DNA from: Chelatococcus caeni
GTDB taxonomy: Bacteria > Pseudomonadota > Alphaproteobacteria > Rhizobiales > Beijerinckiaceae
Length of the DNA stretch: 64,000 nt
Direction: 5' to 3'
Assembly: GCF_014196925.1 (NCBI RefSeq)
Contig: NZ_JACIEN010000005.1
Coordinates: 62,001-126,000 of the forward strand
In this document: one piece after another, positions 8,856 through 17,430 of the stretch
Layout: each line of letters begins with the position of its first letter
Position numbering within the stretch: the stretch's first letter is position 1
Position numbers and translations under genes: made by a program
Notes under the pieces: model-generated
Seen by the model: only the letters and a program-made list of their open reading frames with translations
The model's database searches: none
What the model was told of the DNA's origin: nothing

Positions 8856-9968
8856 CTACTCGAGGCGGCGGCGGAAGAGCCAGGCCGCGGCGGTCAGCGT
8901 CGCGGCGGCGATCAGCGCGAGCGGCAGGGTCTGGGCCGCGATCTCCGCCACCGGCAGGTCCTTCAGGAACACGCCCCTGACGATGATGAGGAAGTAGCGC
9001 AGCGGATTGACGATCGTGACCGGCTGCAGCCACTCGGGCATGTTCTCGATGGGCGTCGCGAAGCCGGACAGGAGCGTGGCCGGCACGAGCAGGAGGAAGG
9101 CCCCGAGGATGGCCTGCTGCTGGGTGGCCGCCAGCGCCGAGATGAAGAGGCCGAGGCCGGCGACGGACAGGAGATAGAACAAGGCGCTGCCATAGAGGAG
9201 GCCGAGCGAGCCGCGCAGCGGAATGCCGAAGACGAGGACGGCCGCCAGCACGTACAGCGTCAGATGCACCGAGCCGACGAGCATCGGCGGGATGACCTTG
9301 CCGATCAGGATCTCATGGGTGCGCAGCGGCGAGACCATCAGCTGGTCGAAGGTACCGAGCTCGCGCTCGCGCGCGATCGACAGCGCCGTGACGATGAGCC
9401 CGATGAGCAGCGCGATGCTGGCGACGAGGTTCGGCACCATGAACCACTGATAGATGAGATTGGGGTTGAACCAGTTGCGCGCCACCACATCGACCGGCGG
9501 CGGCGCCCGTCCGCCGCTGACGGCGATCTCCGCGCCAAGACCCTGGACGATGCGGGAGATGTAGCCGGCAACGATCTGCGACGCGTTGGACCGGCGCCCG
9601 TCGAGAATGACCTGCACCTTCGCCGGCACGCCGGCCGCAATGTCGCGCGAGAAGGTCGGCCCGATGGAGATGGCGGCGATCGCCTCCTGCCGGTCGATGG
9701 CCGCGGCGAGCGCCGCCTCGCCCGCCACCGGCACGACGCTGCGGAAGTCCGGCGCGCCTTCGAGCCGCTGCACCAGTTCCCGGCTCGCCGCGCCGGCATC
9801 CCTGTCGAGCACGACGAGATCGATGTTGGTGACGTCGAGCGTCGCCGCATAGGAGAAGACGAGGAGCTGCACGAGCGGCGGGCCGACGAGGATGAGCCGC
9901 GCCTTCGGGTCGCGCAGCAGCGCCAGCAGCTCCTTGACGATGAGGGCCTTGAGGCGCGTCCACCACAT
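8856..9968 (-). CDS. ybhR: ABC-2 type efflux permease (YbhR-like)
   Basis: A 370-residue ABC-2 permease. One membrane helix near the N-terminus (LARLILVGPPLVQLLVFSYA region) is followed by a large periplasmic domain (about 50-170), then five helices to the C-terminus, including the ARERELGTFDQLMVSPL coupling helix. This topology matches YbhR/YhhJ drug-efflux permeases. It is the last gene of the operon; its ATG is one base past the stop of the second permease. The operon order (HlyD protein, double ATPase, two permeases, with a TetR gene first) is the same as E. coli ybhGFSR with cecR. The substrate is unknown; E. coli CecR is linked to sensitivity to some antibiotics. Confidence 0.88.
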   Translation of the reverse strand: MWWTRLKALIVKELLALLRDPKARLILVGPPLVQLLVFSYAATLDVTNIDLVVLDRDAGAASRELVQRLEGAPDFRSVVPVAGEAALAAAIDRQEAIAAISIGPTFSRDIAAGVPAKVQVILDGRRSNASQIVAGYISRIVQGLGAEIAVSGGRAPPPVDVVARNWFNPNLIYQWFMVPNLVASIALLIGLIVTALSIARERELGTFDQLMVSPLRTHEILIGKVIPPMLVGSVHLTLYVLAAVLVFGIPLRGSLGLLYGSALFYLLSVAGLGLFISALAATQQQAILGAFLLLVPATLLSGFATPIENMPEWLQPVTIVNPLRYFLIIVRGVFLKDLPVAEIAAQTLPLALIAAATLTAAAWLFRRRLE

Positions 9969-9969
9969 G

Positions 9970-11115
9970 TCAGGCGATCCGCTTGGCGGTGTTGCGCGCG
10001 GCGAGCACGAAGAGGACGAAACCCATCCCCGCCATGACGGCAATGGCGGGCAGGAACATCGACCAGATGTCGCCGGCGAGGAACACGGTCTGCAGGCTCG
10101 GGATGAGGTAGCGCGCCGGCACGATCATGGTCAGCCACTGGATCGGGCCCGGCATGGAATTGATCTCGAAGAGGAAGCCCGACAGGAGGAACGCCGGCAG
10201 GAAGCCGGACATGAGCGCCAGCTGCGAGGCGAGGAACTGGTTCTTGGTGGCCGCCGAGATGAGGAGCCCCTGCCCCAGAGCCGGCATGAGGAAGGCGGCC
10301 GAGAGCGCATAGAGCGCGACGAGCGAGCCGCGGAACGGCACGCCGAAGAGGAAGACGGCGAGGCCGACGCACAGCGTCATCGCGCCGAGCGCCAGAACGA
10401 AATAGGGCAGGATCTTGCCGATCAGCAGCTCCGCCGCGCTCACCGGCGTCGCCATCAGCGCCTCCATGGTGCCGCGCTCCCATTCGCGCGCGATGACGAG
10501 CGAGGTCAGCAGGGTGCCGACCAGCGTCATGACGATGGCGATGGCGCCCGGCACCAGGAAGAAGCGGCTGGCGAGCTCCGGGTTGAACCAGAAGCGCTGC
10601 TCGACCGCGACGCCGACCGGTGCCGATGCCGACTCGCTCGCCCGCACGGCCGCCCAGGTGGCGACGACGCCGCGCGCGTAGTTCTGGACGAAGTTTGCGG
10701 TATTGGGCTCGGCGCCGTCGACGAGCACCTGGATGGCGGCGGGGCGACGGCCGGCGAGATCGGCGGCGAAGGTCGACGGGATGACGACGATGCCGCGCAC
10801 CCGGCCGAGCACCAGCGCCTCCTCGAATTCACGCCGGTCGTGCCCGTCGATGACGTCGAAATAGCGCGAGGCCCGAAAACTCGCCGCGAGGTCCTGCGCC
10901 GACGGCGTCGTCTCCTCGACGACGAGGCCGATGCGGGTGCGCGTCGTGTCGAGCGACACGCCGTAGCCGAAGAGGAAGACGAGGATGAACGGCAGCACGA
11001 AGGCGATGAGGATGCTGCTCGGATCGCGCACGATCTGCAGCGCCTCCTTGCGCACGAGGGCCCAGAGCCGCCTGAGGCGGCCGGTGCGGTCCGTGCTATT
11101 GGGCGCGCTCGTCAT
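9970..11115 (-). CDS. ybhS: ABC-2 type efflux permease (YbhS-like)
   Basis: A 381-residue ABC-2 permease with the same plan as its neighbour: an N-terminal helix (SILIAFVLPFILVFLFGYGV), a periplasmic domain of about 150 residues, then five helices. The AREWERGTMEALMATPVS segment is the characteristic coupling region. The two permeases are paralogues and most likely form a heterodimer driven by the double ATPase encoded just upstream. The ATG overlaps the ATPase stop codon as ATGA, so translation is coupled. Confidence 0.88.
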   Translation of the reverse strand: MTSAPNSTDRTGRLRRLWALVRKEALQIVRDPSSILIAFVLPFILVFLFGYGVSLDTTRTRIGLVVEETTPSAQDLAASFRASRYFDVIDGHDRREFEEALVLGRVRGIVVIPSTFAADLAGRRPAAIQVLVDGAEPNTANFVQNYARGVVATWAAVRASESASAPVGVAVEQRFWFNPELASRFFLVPGAIAIVMTLVGTLLTSLVIAREWERGTMEALMATPVSAAELLIGKILPYFVLALGAMTLCVGLAVFLFGVPFRGSLVALYALSAAFLMPALGQGLLISAATKNQFLASQLALMSGFLPAFLLSGFLFEINSMPGPIQWLTMIVPARYLIPSLQTVFLAGDIWSMFLPAIAVMAGMGFVLFVLAARNTAKRIA

Positions 11116-12851
11116 GCCGCCTCTGCCAGGCGTGATCGCTCGATGAGGGCGATGAAGGCGTCCTCCATCGTGGGGTCGGGCCGCTCGGGGCTTGCGACGC
11201 TCGCCCGCAATTCGTCAGGCGAGCCGAGGGCGATGGCCCGTCCGCGATAGATGAGCGCGATGCGGTCGCAATACTCCGCCTCGTCCATGAAATGGGTGGT
11301 GACGAGGACCGTCACGCCCTTCTCGACGAGGCCGTTGATATGCGTCCAGAACTCCCGGCGCGTGACCGGATCGACGCCGGAGGTCGGCTCGTCGAGGAAG
11401 AGCGCGGCGGGATCGTGCATGACGGCGCAGGCGAGCGCGAGGCGCTGCTTGAGGCCGAGCGGCAGGTCCTTCGCCGACATGCCGGCATGGGGGGACAGGG
11501 CGAAGACCTCCTTCATCAGCGCCGTGCGCTCGTGACGGCGGGCGCCGCCGAGCCCGTAGGCGCCGGCGAAGAAGGCGAGGTTCTGGTCGACGCTGAGGTC
11601 GCCGTAGAGCGAGAATTTCTGCGCCATGTAGCCGAGCTGGTTGCGCGCCTCGGCCGACTTGCGCCGAAGATCGAAACCGGCGACCCGGCCCTCGCCGCTC
11701 GTCGGCTTGAGGAGGCCGCAGAGCATCTTGAAGGTGGTCGACTTGCCGGCCCCGTTCGGGCCGAGCAGGCCGAAGATCTGCCCGCGCGGGATGGAGAAGC
11801 TGATGTCGTCGGCCGCCGTGAAGTCGCCGAAGCGCTTGGTGAGCCCGCGCGCCTCGATGACGGCCTCGTCGCCGCCAGCGGCCCGCATCGGGCTCGCCTC
11901 GGCCAGTTGCGAGCGCCCGCCGGGGCCGCCGCCGAGCATGTCGATGAAGGCATCCTCGAAGCGTGGCGGCGTCGGCCGCACCTCGGCGCCCTCCCCGGCC
12001 CGGCTCCTGGCCTCAGTGATGGCCGCGTCCTTCTCCTCGGCGCCCCCTGCGACCACGAGGCGGATGGTCTCGCCCTGGATGACGCCGTCGACGATGCCGC
12101 GACCGCCGAGCACCTCGGCAAGCACCGCGCGCCTGCCCTGCCCGACGCCGGTCAGCCTGAAGACACGGCCATCCACCTGCTGGGTGAGATCCCCCGGCGG
12201 GCCGGAGAAGAGCAATTCGCCGGCATTGAGGAGCAGCACGCGGTCGCAGGCCTCCGCCTCGTCGAGATAGGCAGTCGACCACAGGACGCCGATGCCTTCG
12301 CCGGCGAGCTCCTTGACCATCGCCCACAGGTCGCGCCGGGAGACCGGATCGACGCCGACGCTCGGCTCGTCGAGCAGCAGGAGCCGCGGCTTCGTGAGCA
12401 GCGCGCAGGCGAGGCCGAGCTTCTGCTTCATGCCGCCCGACAGGCGGCCGGCGAGGCGCCCGGTGAACCGCTTGAGATCCGTGAAGGACAGGAGCCGCTC
12501 GAAGACCTCCGCGCGCTCGGCCGGAGGGAGCCCACGAAGGTCCGCATAAAGATCGAGGTTCTCCGCGACCGACAGGTCCTCGTAGAGCCCGAAGCGCTGC
12601 GGCATGTAGCCGATGGCCGCCTGCACGGCCGCCGCTTCGCTGCGCGTGTCGAAGCCGAGCACCGAGAGCCGCCCCTCGTCCGGCAGGAGCAGGCCGGTCA
12701 TGAGGCGGATCAGCGTCGTCTTGCCCGCGCCGTCCGGCCCGACGAGGCCGGTGATGCCGCCCTCGACAAGGCCGGAGACATTCCGCAGTGCCGGTGCTCC
12801 CTGGCCGAAGTCCAGGGTCACGTTCTCGATGCGGACGACGGGCTCGGCCAT
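11112..12851 (-). CDS. ybhF: Double-domain ABC transporter ATPase (YbhF-like)
   Basis: A 579-residue cytoplasmic ATPase with two complete nucleotide-binding domains. Domain 1 has GPDGAGKTT (Walker A), LSGGMKQKLGLACALL (signature) and LLLLDEPSVGVDP (Walker B). Domain 2, from about residue 330, has GPNGAGKST, a less canonical signature LPLGLKQRLALACAV and ALFLDEPTSGVDP. E. coli YbhF is almost the same length. It powers the two permeases encoded downstream. The ATG at 12851 lies one base past the stop of the HlyD gene, which fixes the start; an upstream extension of the frame is arginine-rich shadow. Confidence 0.92.
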   Translation of the reverse strand: MAEPVVRIENVTLDFGQGAPALRNVSGLVEGGITGLVGPDGAGKTTLIRLMTGLLLPDEGRLSVLGFDTRSEAAAVQAAIGYMPQRFGLYEDLSVAENLDLYADLRGLPPAERAEVFERLLSFTDLKRFTGRLAGRLSGGMKQKLGLACALLTKPRLLLLDEPSVGVDPVSRRDLWAMVKELAGEGIGVLWSTAYLDEAEACDRVLLLNAGELLFSGPPGDLTQQVDGRVFRLTGVGQGRRAVLAEVLGGRGIVDGVIQGETIRLVVAGGAEEKDAAITEARSRAGEGAEVRPTPPRFEDAFIDMLGGGPGGRSQLAEASPMRAAGGDEAVIEARGLTKRFGDFTAADDISFSIPRGQIFGLLGPNGAGKSTTFKMLCGLLKPTSGEGRVAGFDLRRKSAEARNQLGYMAQKFSLYGDLSVDQNLAFFAGAYGLGGARRHERTALMKEVFALSPHAGMSAKDLPLGLKQRLALACAVMHDPAALFLDEPTSGVDPVTRREFWTHINGLVEKGVTVLVTTHFMDEAEYCDRIALIYRGRAIALGSPDELRASVASPERPDPTMEDAFIALIERSRLAEAA

Positions 12852-12852
12852 C

Positions 12853-13884
12853 TCATCCGCCTCCCGCCTCCGCCGCCGGCCGGGGCACCCTGACCGTGAC
12901 AGGCATGCCCTGCCTGAGGCTGCCGTCCGGCGCGTCGACGACGATGCGCAGGCGATAGACGAGATCGGTCCGCAACGCCGGGGTCTCCACCGATTTCGGC
13001 GTGAACTCGGCCACCGGCGAGACGAAGCCGACCGTGCCCCGGTGCGCACGTCCCGGCTCCGTGTCGTTCGTCACCTCCACCGTCATGCCGGGCCGGATGC
13101 GGCCGAGGTCCGACTCGCCGACATAGGCGCGCACGAAGACGGGCGCTTCGAGCGACAGCACGTAGACGACGTCGCCGCTCGCCACGATGGCGCCCGGTTC
13201 CTCGACACGCGAGAGGATGACGCCCGCCGACGGCGCGCGGAGCTCGGTATCGGCGAGGCCGGTCCGCGCCGCCGCGAGGCTCGCCCGCGCGGCGTCGAGA
13301 TTGGCCCGGGCGGCGGCGATGTCCTCCGGGCGCGTGCCGTCCTCGAGGAGGCGCAGGGCGGCACGAGCCGATTCGACGCGCGCCCGGGCCATGTCACGGG
13401 CCGCCGTCGCCTGGTCGAGATTGGCCTGCGAGGCGGCGCCGCTCGGCCTGAGCTGGTTCTGCCGCTCGAAGGCGAGCTCGGCATTCTCGAGATCGGCCTG
13501 CCGTTCGACATGGGCTGCACGGGCCTGCTCGATCTCGGCCGGACGCGGCCCGGCCACGAGCTTCTCGAGCACCGCCTCGAGGCTCGCAACCTGCGCCTCG
13601 GCTGCGCGAACGGCGTCCTCGGCCGGCCCGGCGTCGAGGCGGGCGAGCAGCTGCCCTGCCGCGACCCGGTCGCCCTCGTCGACCAGCGCCTCGGCGATGC
13701 GGCCACCGACGCGGAAGCCGAGGCGCGCCTGCCGGATGTCGACATTGCCGTAGAGCGTCAAGGCCTCGTTGCGGTCCTCCCGCCAGCCGAACCGGCCCGG
13801 CAGGTCGAACCACCAGCCGGCGGCAGCCACGGCAAGGGCAAGAGCGAGGAGGATGGCCGCCTTGCGGCCTCTGCTGCCGCTCAT
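12853..13884 (-). CDS. ybhG: HlyD-family periplasmic adaptor (YbhG-like)
   Basis: A 343-residue membrane-fusion protein. It has one N-terminal anchor helix (about 9-24) and a biotinyl-lipoyl-like half motif ([22 protein letters not shown] style, about 55-80). A long alpha-helical hairpin of Ala/Arg/Glu coiled coil covers about 85-205, followed by the second lipoyl half ([15 protein letters not shown]) and a beta-barrel region. It links the inner-membrane exporter to an outer-membrane duct. The ATG overlaps the TetR stop (ATGA), so regulator and transporter are made from one transcript. Confidence 0.9.
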   Translation of the reverse strand: MSGSRGRKAAILLALALAVAAAGWWFDLPGRFGWREDRNEALTLYGNVDIRQARLGFRVGGRIAEALVDEGDRVAAGQLLARLDAGPAEDAVRAAEAQVASLEAVLEKLVAGPRPAEIEQARAAHVERQADLENAELAFERQNQLRPSGAASQANLDQATAARDMARARVESARAALRLLEDGTRPEDIAAARANLDAARASLAAARTGLADTELRAPSAGVILSRVEEPGAIVASGDVVYVLSLEAPVFVRAYVGESDLGRIRPGMTVEVTNDTEPGRAHRGTVGFVSPVAEFTPKSVETPALRTDLVYRLRIVVDAPDGSLRQGMPVTVRVPRPAAEAGGG

Positions 13885-14564
13885 GGCGCGCCTCCCGGCC
13901 TGAGATCCGCCACGAGCGTGCGGGCGAGGCGCCGCACATGCTCCGCCTCCTCCGGACCGATCGCATCCCACGCGAGCTGGCGCAGCACCGCGGCATGGGC
14001 GACGCGAAACACCATCACGCCGCCGAGCAGGGCCAGGGTCCTGAGGCGCACGCCGTCTGCATCGGGATCCGCCGCGACGAGAATGCCGACCAGCCGGCGG
14101 GCCACGCCGAGCGTCGGCTCCATGACACCTCCGTAGATGCGCTGGAACGCCTCCGTCGGCGCCATCTGCTCGCGGATCAGGAACCGCGCCCAGCGCTCCG
14201 AGCGCGGGCTGACGAAGAGCGCCGCCATCGCCTCGAGCATCTCGGCCAGCAGGGCCTGCGCCTCCTCCCGGCCGATCGGCGCCGCTTGCCCTTCTGCCTG
14301 TGAAAGCCGTTCGCGCAACCGCTCGCGCAGGGGAGCGACATGGGCCTGGATGAGCCCGGCCAGATACTCGGCGGTCGCGAGATAGAGCCCTTCCTTGCTG
14401 CCGAAATAGTAGGGAATGGCCTGAAGGTTGACCCCGGCTGCGTCGGCGAGCTTGCGTGTGCTGGCGCCGTCGAAGCCGAACAGGCCGAAGACGTCGATGG
14501 CCGCGTTCAGCAGCCTCTCACGGGCGGCGTCACCCCGCCGCGGTGGTTCGTGCGTCGTTGACAT
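13881..14564 (-). CDS. cecR: TetR/CecR-type repressor of the adjacent efflux operon
   Basis: A 227-residue TetR protein. The N-terminal helix-turn-helix (about 15-60) contains [39 protein letters not shown]. The C-terminal part matches the CerR/DUF1956 type seen in E. coli CecR (YbiH). It is the first gene of an operon that continues with ybhGFSR homologues, so it probably represses its own operon. A perfect 12-bp palindrome lies 32 bases before the ATG and is the likely operator. The ligand is not predictable. Confidence 0.87.
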   Translation of the reverse strand: MSTTHEPPRRGDAARERLLNAAIDVFGLFGFDGASTRKLADAAGVNLQAIPYYFGSKEGLYLATAEYLAGLIQAHVAPLRERLRERLSQAEGQAAPIGREEAQALLAEMLEAMAALFVSPRSERWARFLIREQMAPTEAFQRIYGGVMEPTLGVARRLVGILVAADPDADGVRLRTLALLGGVMVFRVAHAAVLRQLAWDAIGPEEAEHVRRLARTLVADLRPGGAP

Positions 14565-14595
14565 GAGGCCAGGATACGGCTGCCGATCAATTCAG

Positions 14596-14607
14596 TCAAT
14601 CGATTGA
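14596..14607. promoter_or_regulatory. Likely operator of the cecR-ybhGFSR operon
   Basis: Perfect palindrome TCAATCGATTGA, with a further half-site ATCAATTCA just before it. It lies in the short AT-rich leader upstream of the TetR gene, where a repressor would block transcription of the whole operon. Confidence 0.65.
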
Positions 14608-14687
14608 TTTCCGACTGCGGCGGCTACCCGACTGTTTTTCTGCATTAACCATAGTTTTGTGAAATATAGACCGTCTGTACAGGGTCG

Positions 14688-14715
14688 TTGACTTTTTGTT
14701 AACCGCTCCATTAAG
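14688..14715 (+). promoter_or_regulatory. Candidate promoter of the small lipoprotein gene
   Basis: TTGACT at 14688-14693, a 16-base spacer, then ATTAAG at 14710-14715. The surrounding stretch is strikingly AT-rich for this genome. A GAGGAAAC ribosome site precedes the ATG at 14746. Confidence 0.5.
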
Positions 14716-14745
14716 TGGGCGAGTCGTTTTTATGCGAGGAAACCT

Positions 14746-15042
14746 ATGCGTATTCTGTTCGTTGCGGGGGCGCTCGCGCTGACCTTGGCCGCCTGCCAGA
14801 CGGCCCAGGAATCGGCGGTCGACGCGGAGTTCACCTGTCGTGAAGCCGGTCTGCGGCCGGGCACGCGCGCTTATGACCGCTGCGTCAACGCGGCCTACAA
14901 CAGCAATCGCCGCCAGGCTGACCAGGCAGCCTCGCAGGTGGCCGTCGGCACGGCTGCCGCCCTCGTCGGTGGCGCCGTTCTGGGGGCCGCGACCGCCCCG
15001 CGCGGTTACTACTATCGCTGCAACGCCTGGGGTTGCTGGTAG
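14746..15042 (+). CDS. Small lipoprotein of unknown function
   Basis: 98 residues with a clear lipoprotein signal: a short hydrophobic helix ends in LAAC near residues 14-17. The mature part has two cysteines in FTCREAGLRPG and YDRCVNAAYN, a glycine-zipper-like helix (AAALVGGAVLGAAT), and a Tyr/Cys-rich tail ending in CNAWGCW. A glycine-zipper segment in a small lipoprotein suggests an envelope-associated role, but no specific function is known to me. It has its own promoter, a good ribosome site and a strong terminator, so it is a monocistronic gene. Confidence 0.8.
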   Translation: MRILFVAGALALTLAACQTAQESAVDAEFTCREAGLRPGTRAYDRCVNAAYNSNRRQADQAASQVAVGTAAALVGGAVLGAATAPRGYYYRCNAWGCW

Positions 15043-15063
15043 CAGCCAGGCGACACCGCAAGT

Positions 15064-15099
15064 AAAAGCCCGGCCGGAGGTGTCTCCGGCCGGGCTTTT
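15064..15099. terminator. Strong bidirectional terminator
   Basis: A perfect 16-bp stem (AAAAGCCCGGCCGGAG / CTCCGGCCGGGCTTTT) with a GTGT loop. A-run and T-run on either side let it serve the lipoprotein gene on the plus strand and the GST gene on the minus strand. Confidence 0.93.
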
Positions 15100-15118
15100 C
15101 TTTGCCGGACGCGGATCC

Positions 15119-15772
15119 TCAATCCGCCTGCGGGACCGGCAAGGGGAAGAGCGACCGGTAGGGCCGGGCTTCGTCCACCGCCCGCGCAAAGGACGGGCGC
15201 GCCAGCAGCCGGCTGCGATAGGCGTGGACATGGGCGCAGGCCGCCGGGATGGGATGCGTCCAATGGGCATAGAACAGGAACGGCGCCGCCCCGCAGTCGG
15301 CGAGGGTGAACGCCTCACCCGCCGCCCAGACCCGCCCGGCCATCACCCCATCGAGCCAGCGGTAGGCACGGTCCAGCATCTCGCGCGCCTCGGCGACGCC
15401 CCGGCCGTCCTTCTCCGCCTCGGTCCGGAGAGCGTCGAAGACGATCTTCTGCTGGGGCGTAGAAATGTAGTTGTCGAAGAAGCGGTCCATCAGCCGCACC
15501 TCGAGCGCTGCCCGCGGGTCCTCCGGCACCAGCCGGAGCGAGCCTGGATGATGGAGATCGAGATATTCGATGATGATGCTGGCTTCCATGACCGGACAGC
15601 CATCGTCGACCAGCACGGGAAAGCGCCGCAGCGGCCAAACGGCCGCCAGTTCCGCCATCGCCTCCGGCCCGTCCAGCATGCGCAGGGCGAAGGGCACATC
15701 CTTCTCGTACAGCGCCACCAGCGCCTTCTGGCAATAGGAGGAGAAGGGATGGGCAAAGAGCGTCAGGGTCAC
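15119..15772 (-). CDS. Glutathione S-transferase family protein
   Basis: A 217-residue protein. It has an N-terminal thioredoxin-like domain (about 1-80) with HPFSSYCQKALVAL at the glutathione site and the FPVLVDDG cis-proline segment, then SIIIEYLD, which binds the gamma-glutamyl group. An all-helical C-terminal domain follows, with FTLADCGAAPFLFY. The likely role is glutathione-dependent conjugation or dehalogenation. The GTG at 15772 follows a GAGGAGG ribosome site. It is divergent from an HxlR regulator, and the shared gap carries paired operator-like dyads, so its expression probably answers to that regulator. Confidence 0.9.
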   Translation of the reverse strand: MTLTLFAHPFSSYCQKALVALYEKDVPFALRMLDGPEAMAELAAVWPLRRFPVLVDDGCPVMEASIIIEYLDLHHPGSLRLVPEDPRAALEVRLMDRFFDNYISTPQQKIVFDALRTEAEKDGRGVAEAREMLDRAYRWLDGVMAGRVWAAGEAFTLADCGAAPFLFYAHWTHPIPAACAHVHAYRSRLLARPSFARAVDEARPYRSLFPLPVPQAD

Positions 15773-15854
15773 GACCGGCCTCCTCGTTCTCGTGCGGCAG
15801 ACGGCGCAGCTCGAGCCGGATCATCCCGATCGGCCACCGTGCCCGCCAGAGACT

Positions 15855-15871
15855 GATTGCGATTTGCAATC
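15855..15871. promoter_or_regulatory. HxlR operator candidate 1
   Basis: Inverted repeat GATTGC-GATTT-GCAATC, perfect in both arms, in the gap between the divergent GST and HxlR genes. A related copy lies 37 bases further right. Confidence 0.6.
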
Positions 15872-15891
15872 GGTTTTCTTCTCGCCCATCT

Positions 15892-15908
15892 GATTGTAGT
15901 TTGCAAGC
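15892..15908. promoter_or_regulatory. HxlR operator candidate 2
   Basis: GATTGT-AGTTT-GCAAGC: the same 6-5-6 layout as candidate 1, with imperfect arms. It lies just before the ribosome site of the HxlR gene, suggesting autoregulation. Confidence 0.55.
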
Positions 15909-15926
15909 AGATAGTGAGGTCCCGCG

Positions 15927-16427
15927 TTGAGCAACGCCTGCCGGTCCGGCTGCCCCATCAACCTGACGCTGGAGATGCTCGGCGATCGCTGGAGCCTCAT
16001 CGTCATCCGCGATCTCATGTTCGGCAATCGCCGGCACTTCCGCGAGCTGCTCACCGGATCCGAGGAAGGAATCGCCTCGAACATCCTCGCCGACCGCCTG
16101 AAGCGGCTCGTCGCAGCGGGGCTCCTGACCAAGAGCGACGACCCGGCCCACCGGCAGAAGGCGGTCTATTCCCTGACCGAACCGGCGATCCAGCTCGTGC
16201 CGCTGCTTGCGCAGATGGGCGCCTGGGGCAGCCGCCACACGCCGGCCTCACCTGAACTGTCCATTCGGGCCAAGCTGCTCGAGGAGGGCGGCCCGCCGTT
16301 GTGGGAGGCCTTCATGGACGAGCTGCGCAGCCTGCATCTCGGCGCGCCGGCCAAAGGCCCGTCCGTGCTGGCGCGGCTGCAGGCCGCCTATGAGGCGGCC
16401 GTCGCACACGAGGCAGCCGGCACCTGA
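15927..16427 (+). CDS. HxlR-family winged-helix transcription regulator
   Basis: A 166-residue protein. The HxlR domain (about 5-100) has the family signature: an N-terminal cysteine in CPINLTLEMLGDRWSLIVIRDL, then RHFRELL and ILADRLKRLVAAGLL (recognition helix and wing). Many members use this cysteine to sense quinones, aldehydes or disulfide stress. The start is a TTG at 15927, since AGTGAGGT lies just upstream and the conserved domain begins within a few residues. It probably controls itself and the divergent GST gene through the two dyads between them. Confidence 0.9.
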   Translation: MSNACRSGCPINLTLEMLGDRWSLIVIRDLMFGNRRHFRELLTGSEEGIASNILADRLKRLVAAGLLTKSDDPAHRQKAVYSLTEPAIQLVPLLAQMGAWGSRHTPASPELSIRAKLLEEGGPPLWEAFMDELRSLHLGAPAKGPSVLARLQAAYEAAVAHEAAGT

Positions 16428-16449
16428 AGCACGACGCCGGTGGGCGGCC

Positions 16450-17430
16450 CTACAGCGGCCGCTTCAGCTTCTTGGCGATGACGCCGATGATGCCCTCGCG
16501 GAACAGCATCACGCAGATGACGAAGATGATGCCCTGGATGACCGTGACCCAGGCGCCGAGATGGGCGAGATAGTTCTGCATGGTCACGATGACCGCTGCC
16601 CCGACCATGGGACCGAAGACCGTGCCCATGCCGCCGACGAGGGTCATCAGCACCACCTCGCCCGACATGGTCCAGTGCACGTCCGTCAGCGATGCAAGCT
16701 GGAAGACGATGGCCTTCGTCGCACCAGCGAGCCCCGCCAGCGTCGCCGACAGCGTGAAGACGACGAGCTTGTAGCGGTTGGTGGCATAGCCGAGCGAGAT
16801 GGCGCGCGGCTCGTTGTCGCGAATGGCCTTCAGCACCTGGCCGAAGGGCGAGTGGATGACGCGATAGATGAAGAGCACGCCGGCGAGGAAGATCACCGCG
16901 ACGAGATAATAGAGCGTCGTGTCGCGCGACAGGTCGATGAGGCCGAACAGGCGCCCGCGCGGCACGGCCTGGATGCCGTCCTCGCCACCCGTGAACGGGG
17001 CCTGCAGCGAGAAGAAGAAGACCATCTGGGCGAGCGCCAGCGTGATCATGGCGAAATAGATGCCTTGCCGGCGGATGGCGAGCGAGCCGAAGACGAAGCC
17101 CAGCGCCGCCGCCGCCGCCGTGCCGAAGAGGATGGCGAGCTCGGGCGGCATGCCCCAGACCTTGGCCGTATGCGCGCAGATGTAGCTCGCCGTGCCGAGA
17201 TAGGCCGCGTGGCCGAAGGACAACAGGCCACCGTAACCGAGCAGCAGGTTGAAGGCGCAGGCGAAGAGCGCGAAGCACAGCACCTTCATGAGGAAGACGG
17301 GATAGAGCAGGAACGGCGCCCCGGCCAGGAAGACGGCGATGGCGATGAAGATCGCCCGATGCAGATTGGCGGCCTCCACCGCCGCCCGCGTGGTCGGCGC
17401 CGTCGCCATTCTCTCGCTGACGCTCGCCAT
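16450..17430 (-). CDS. livM: Branched-chain amino acid/amide ABC permease LivM
   Basis: A 326-residue polytopic permease of the LivM family. The motifs LLLGYGGLLSFGHAAYLG and GGMGTVFGPMVGA are family hallmarks, and the C-terminus has the usual FREGIIG loop. It is the last gene of a five-gene operon (livG-livF-binding protein-livH-livM, read right to left). Its ATG at 17430 shares a base with the LivH stop. The system imports branched-chain amino acids, amides or related solutes. The binding protein decides the ligand, which I cannot name. Confidence 0.92.
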   Translation of the reverse strand: MASVSERMATAPTTRAAVEAANLHRAIFIAIAVFLAGAPFLLYPVFLMKVLCFALFACAFNLLLGYGGLLSFGHAAYLGTASYICAHTAKVWGMPPELAILFGTAAAAALGFVFGSLAIRRQGIYFAMITLALAQMVFFFSLQAPFTGGEDGIQAVPRGRLFGLIDLSRDTTLYYLVAVIFLAGVLFIYRVIHSPFGQVLKAIRDNEPRAISLGYATNRYKLVVFTLSATLAGLAGATKAIVFQLASLTDVHWTMSGEVVLMTLVGGMGTVFGPMVGAAVIVTMQNYLAHLGAWVTVIQGIIFVICVMLFREGIIGVIAKKLKRPL

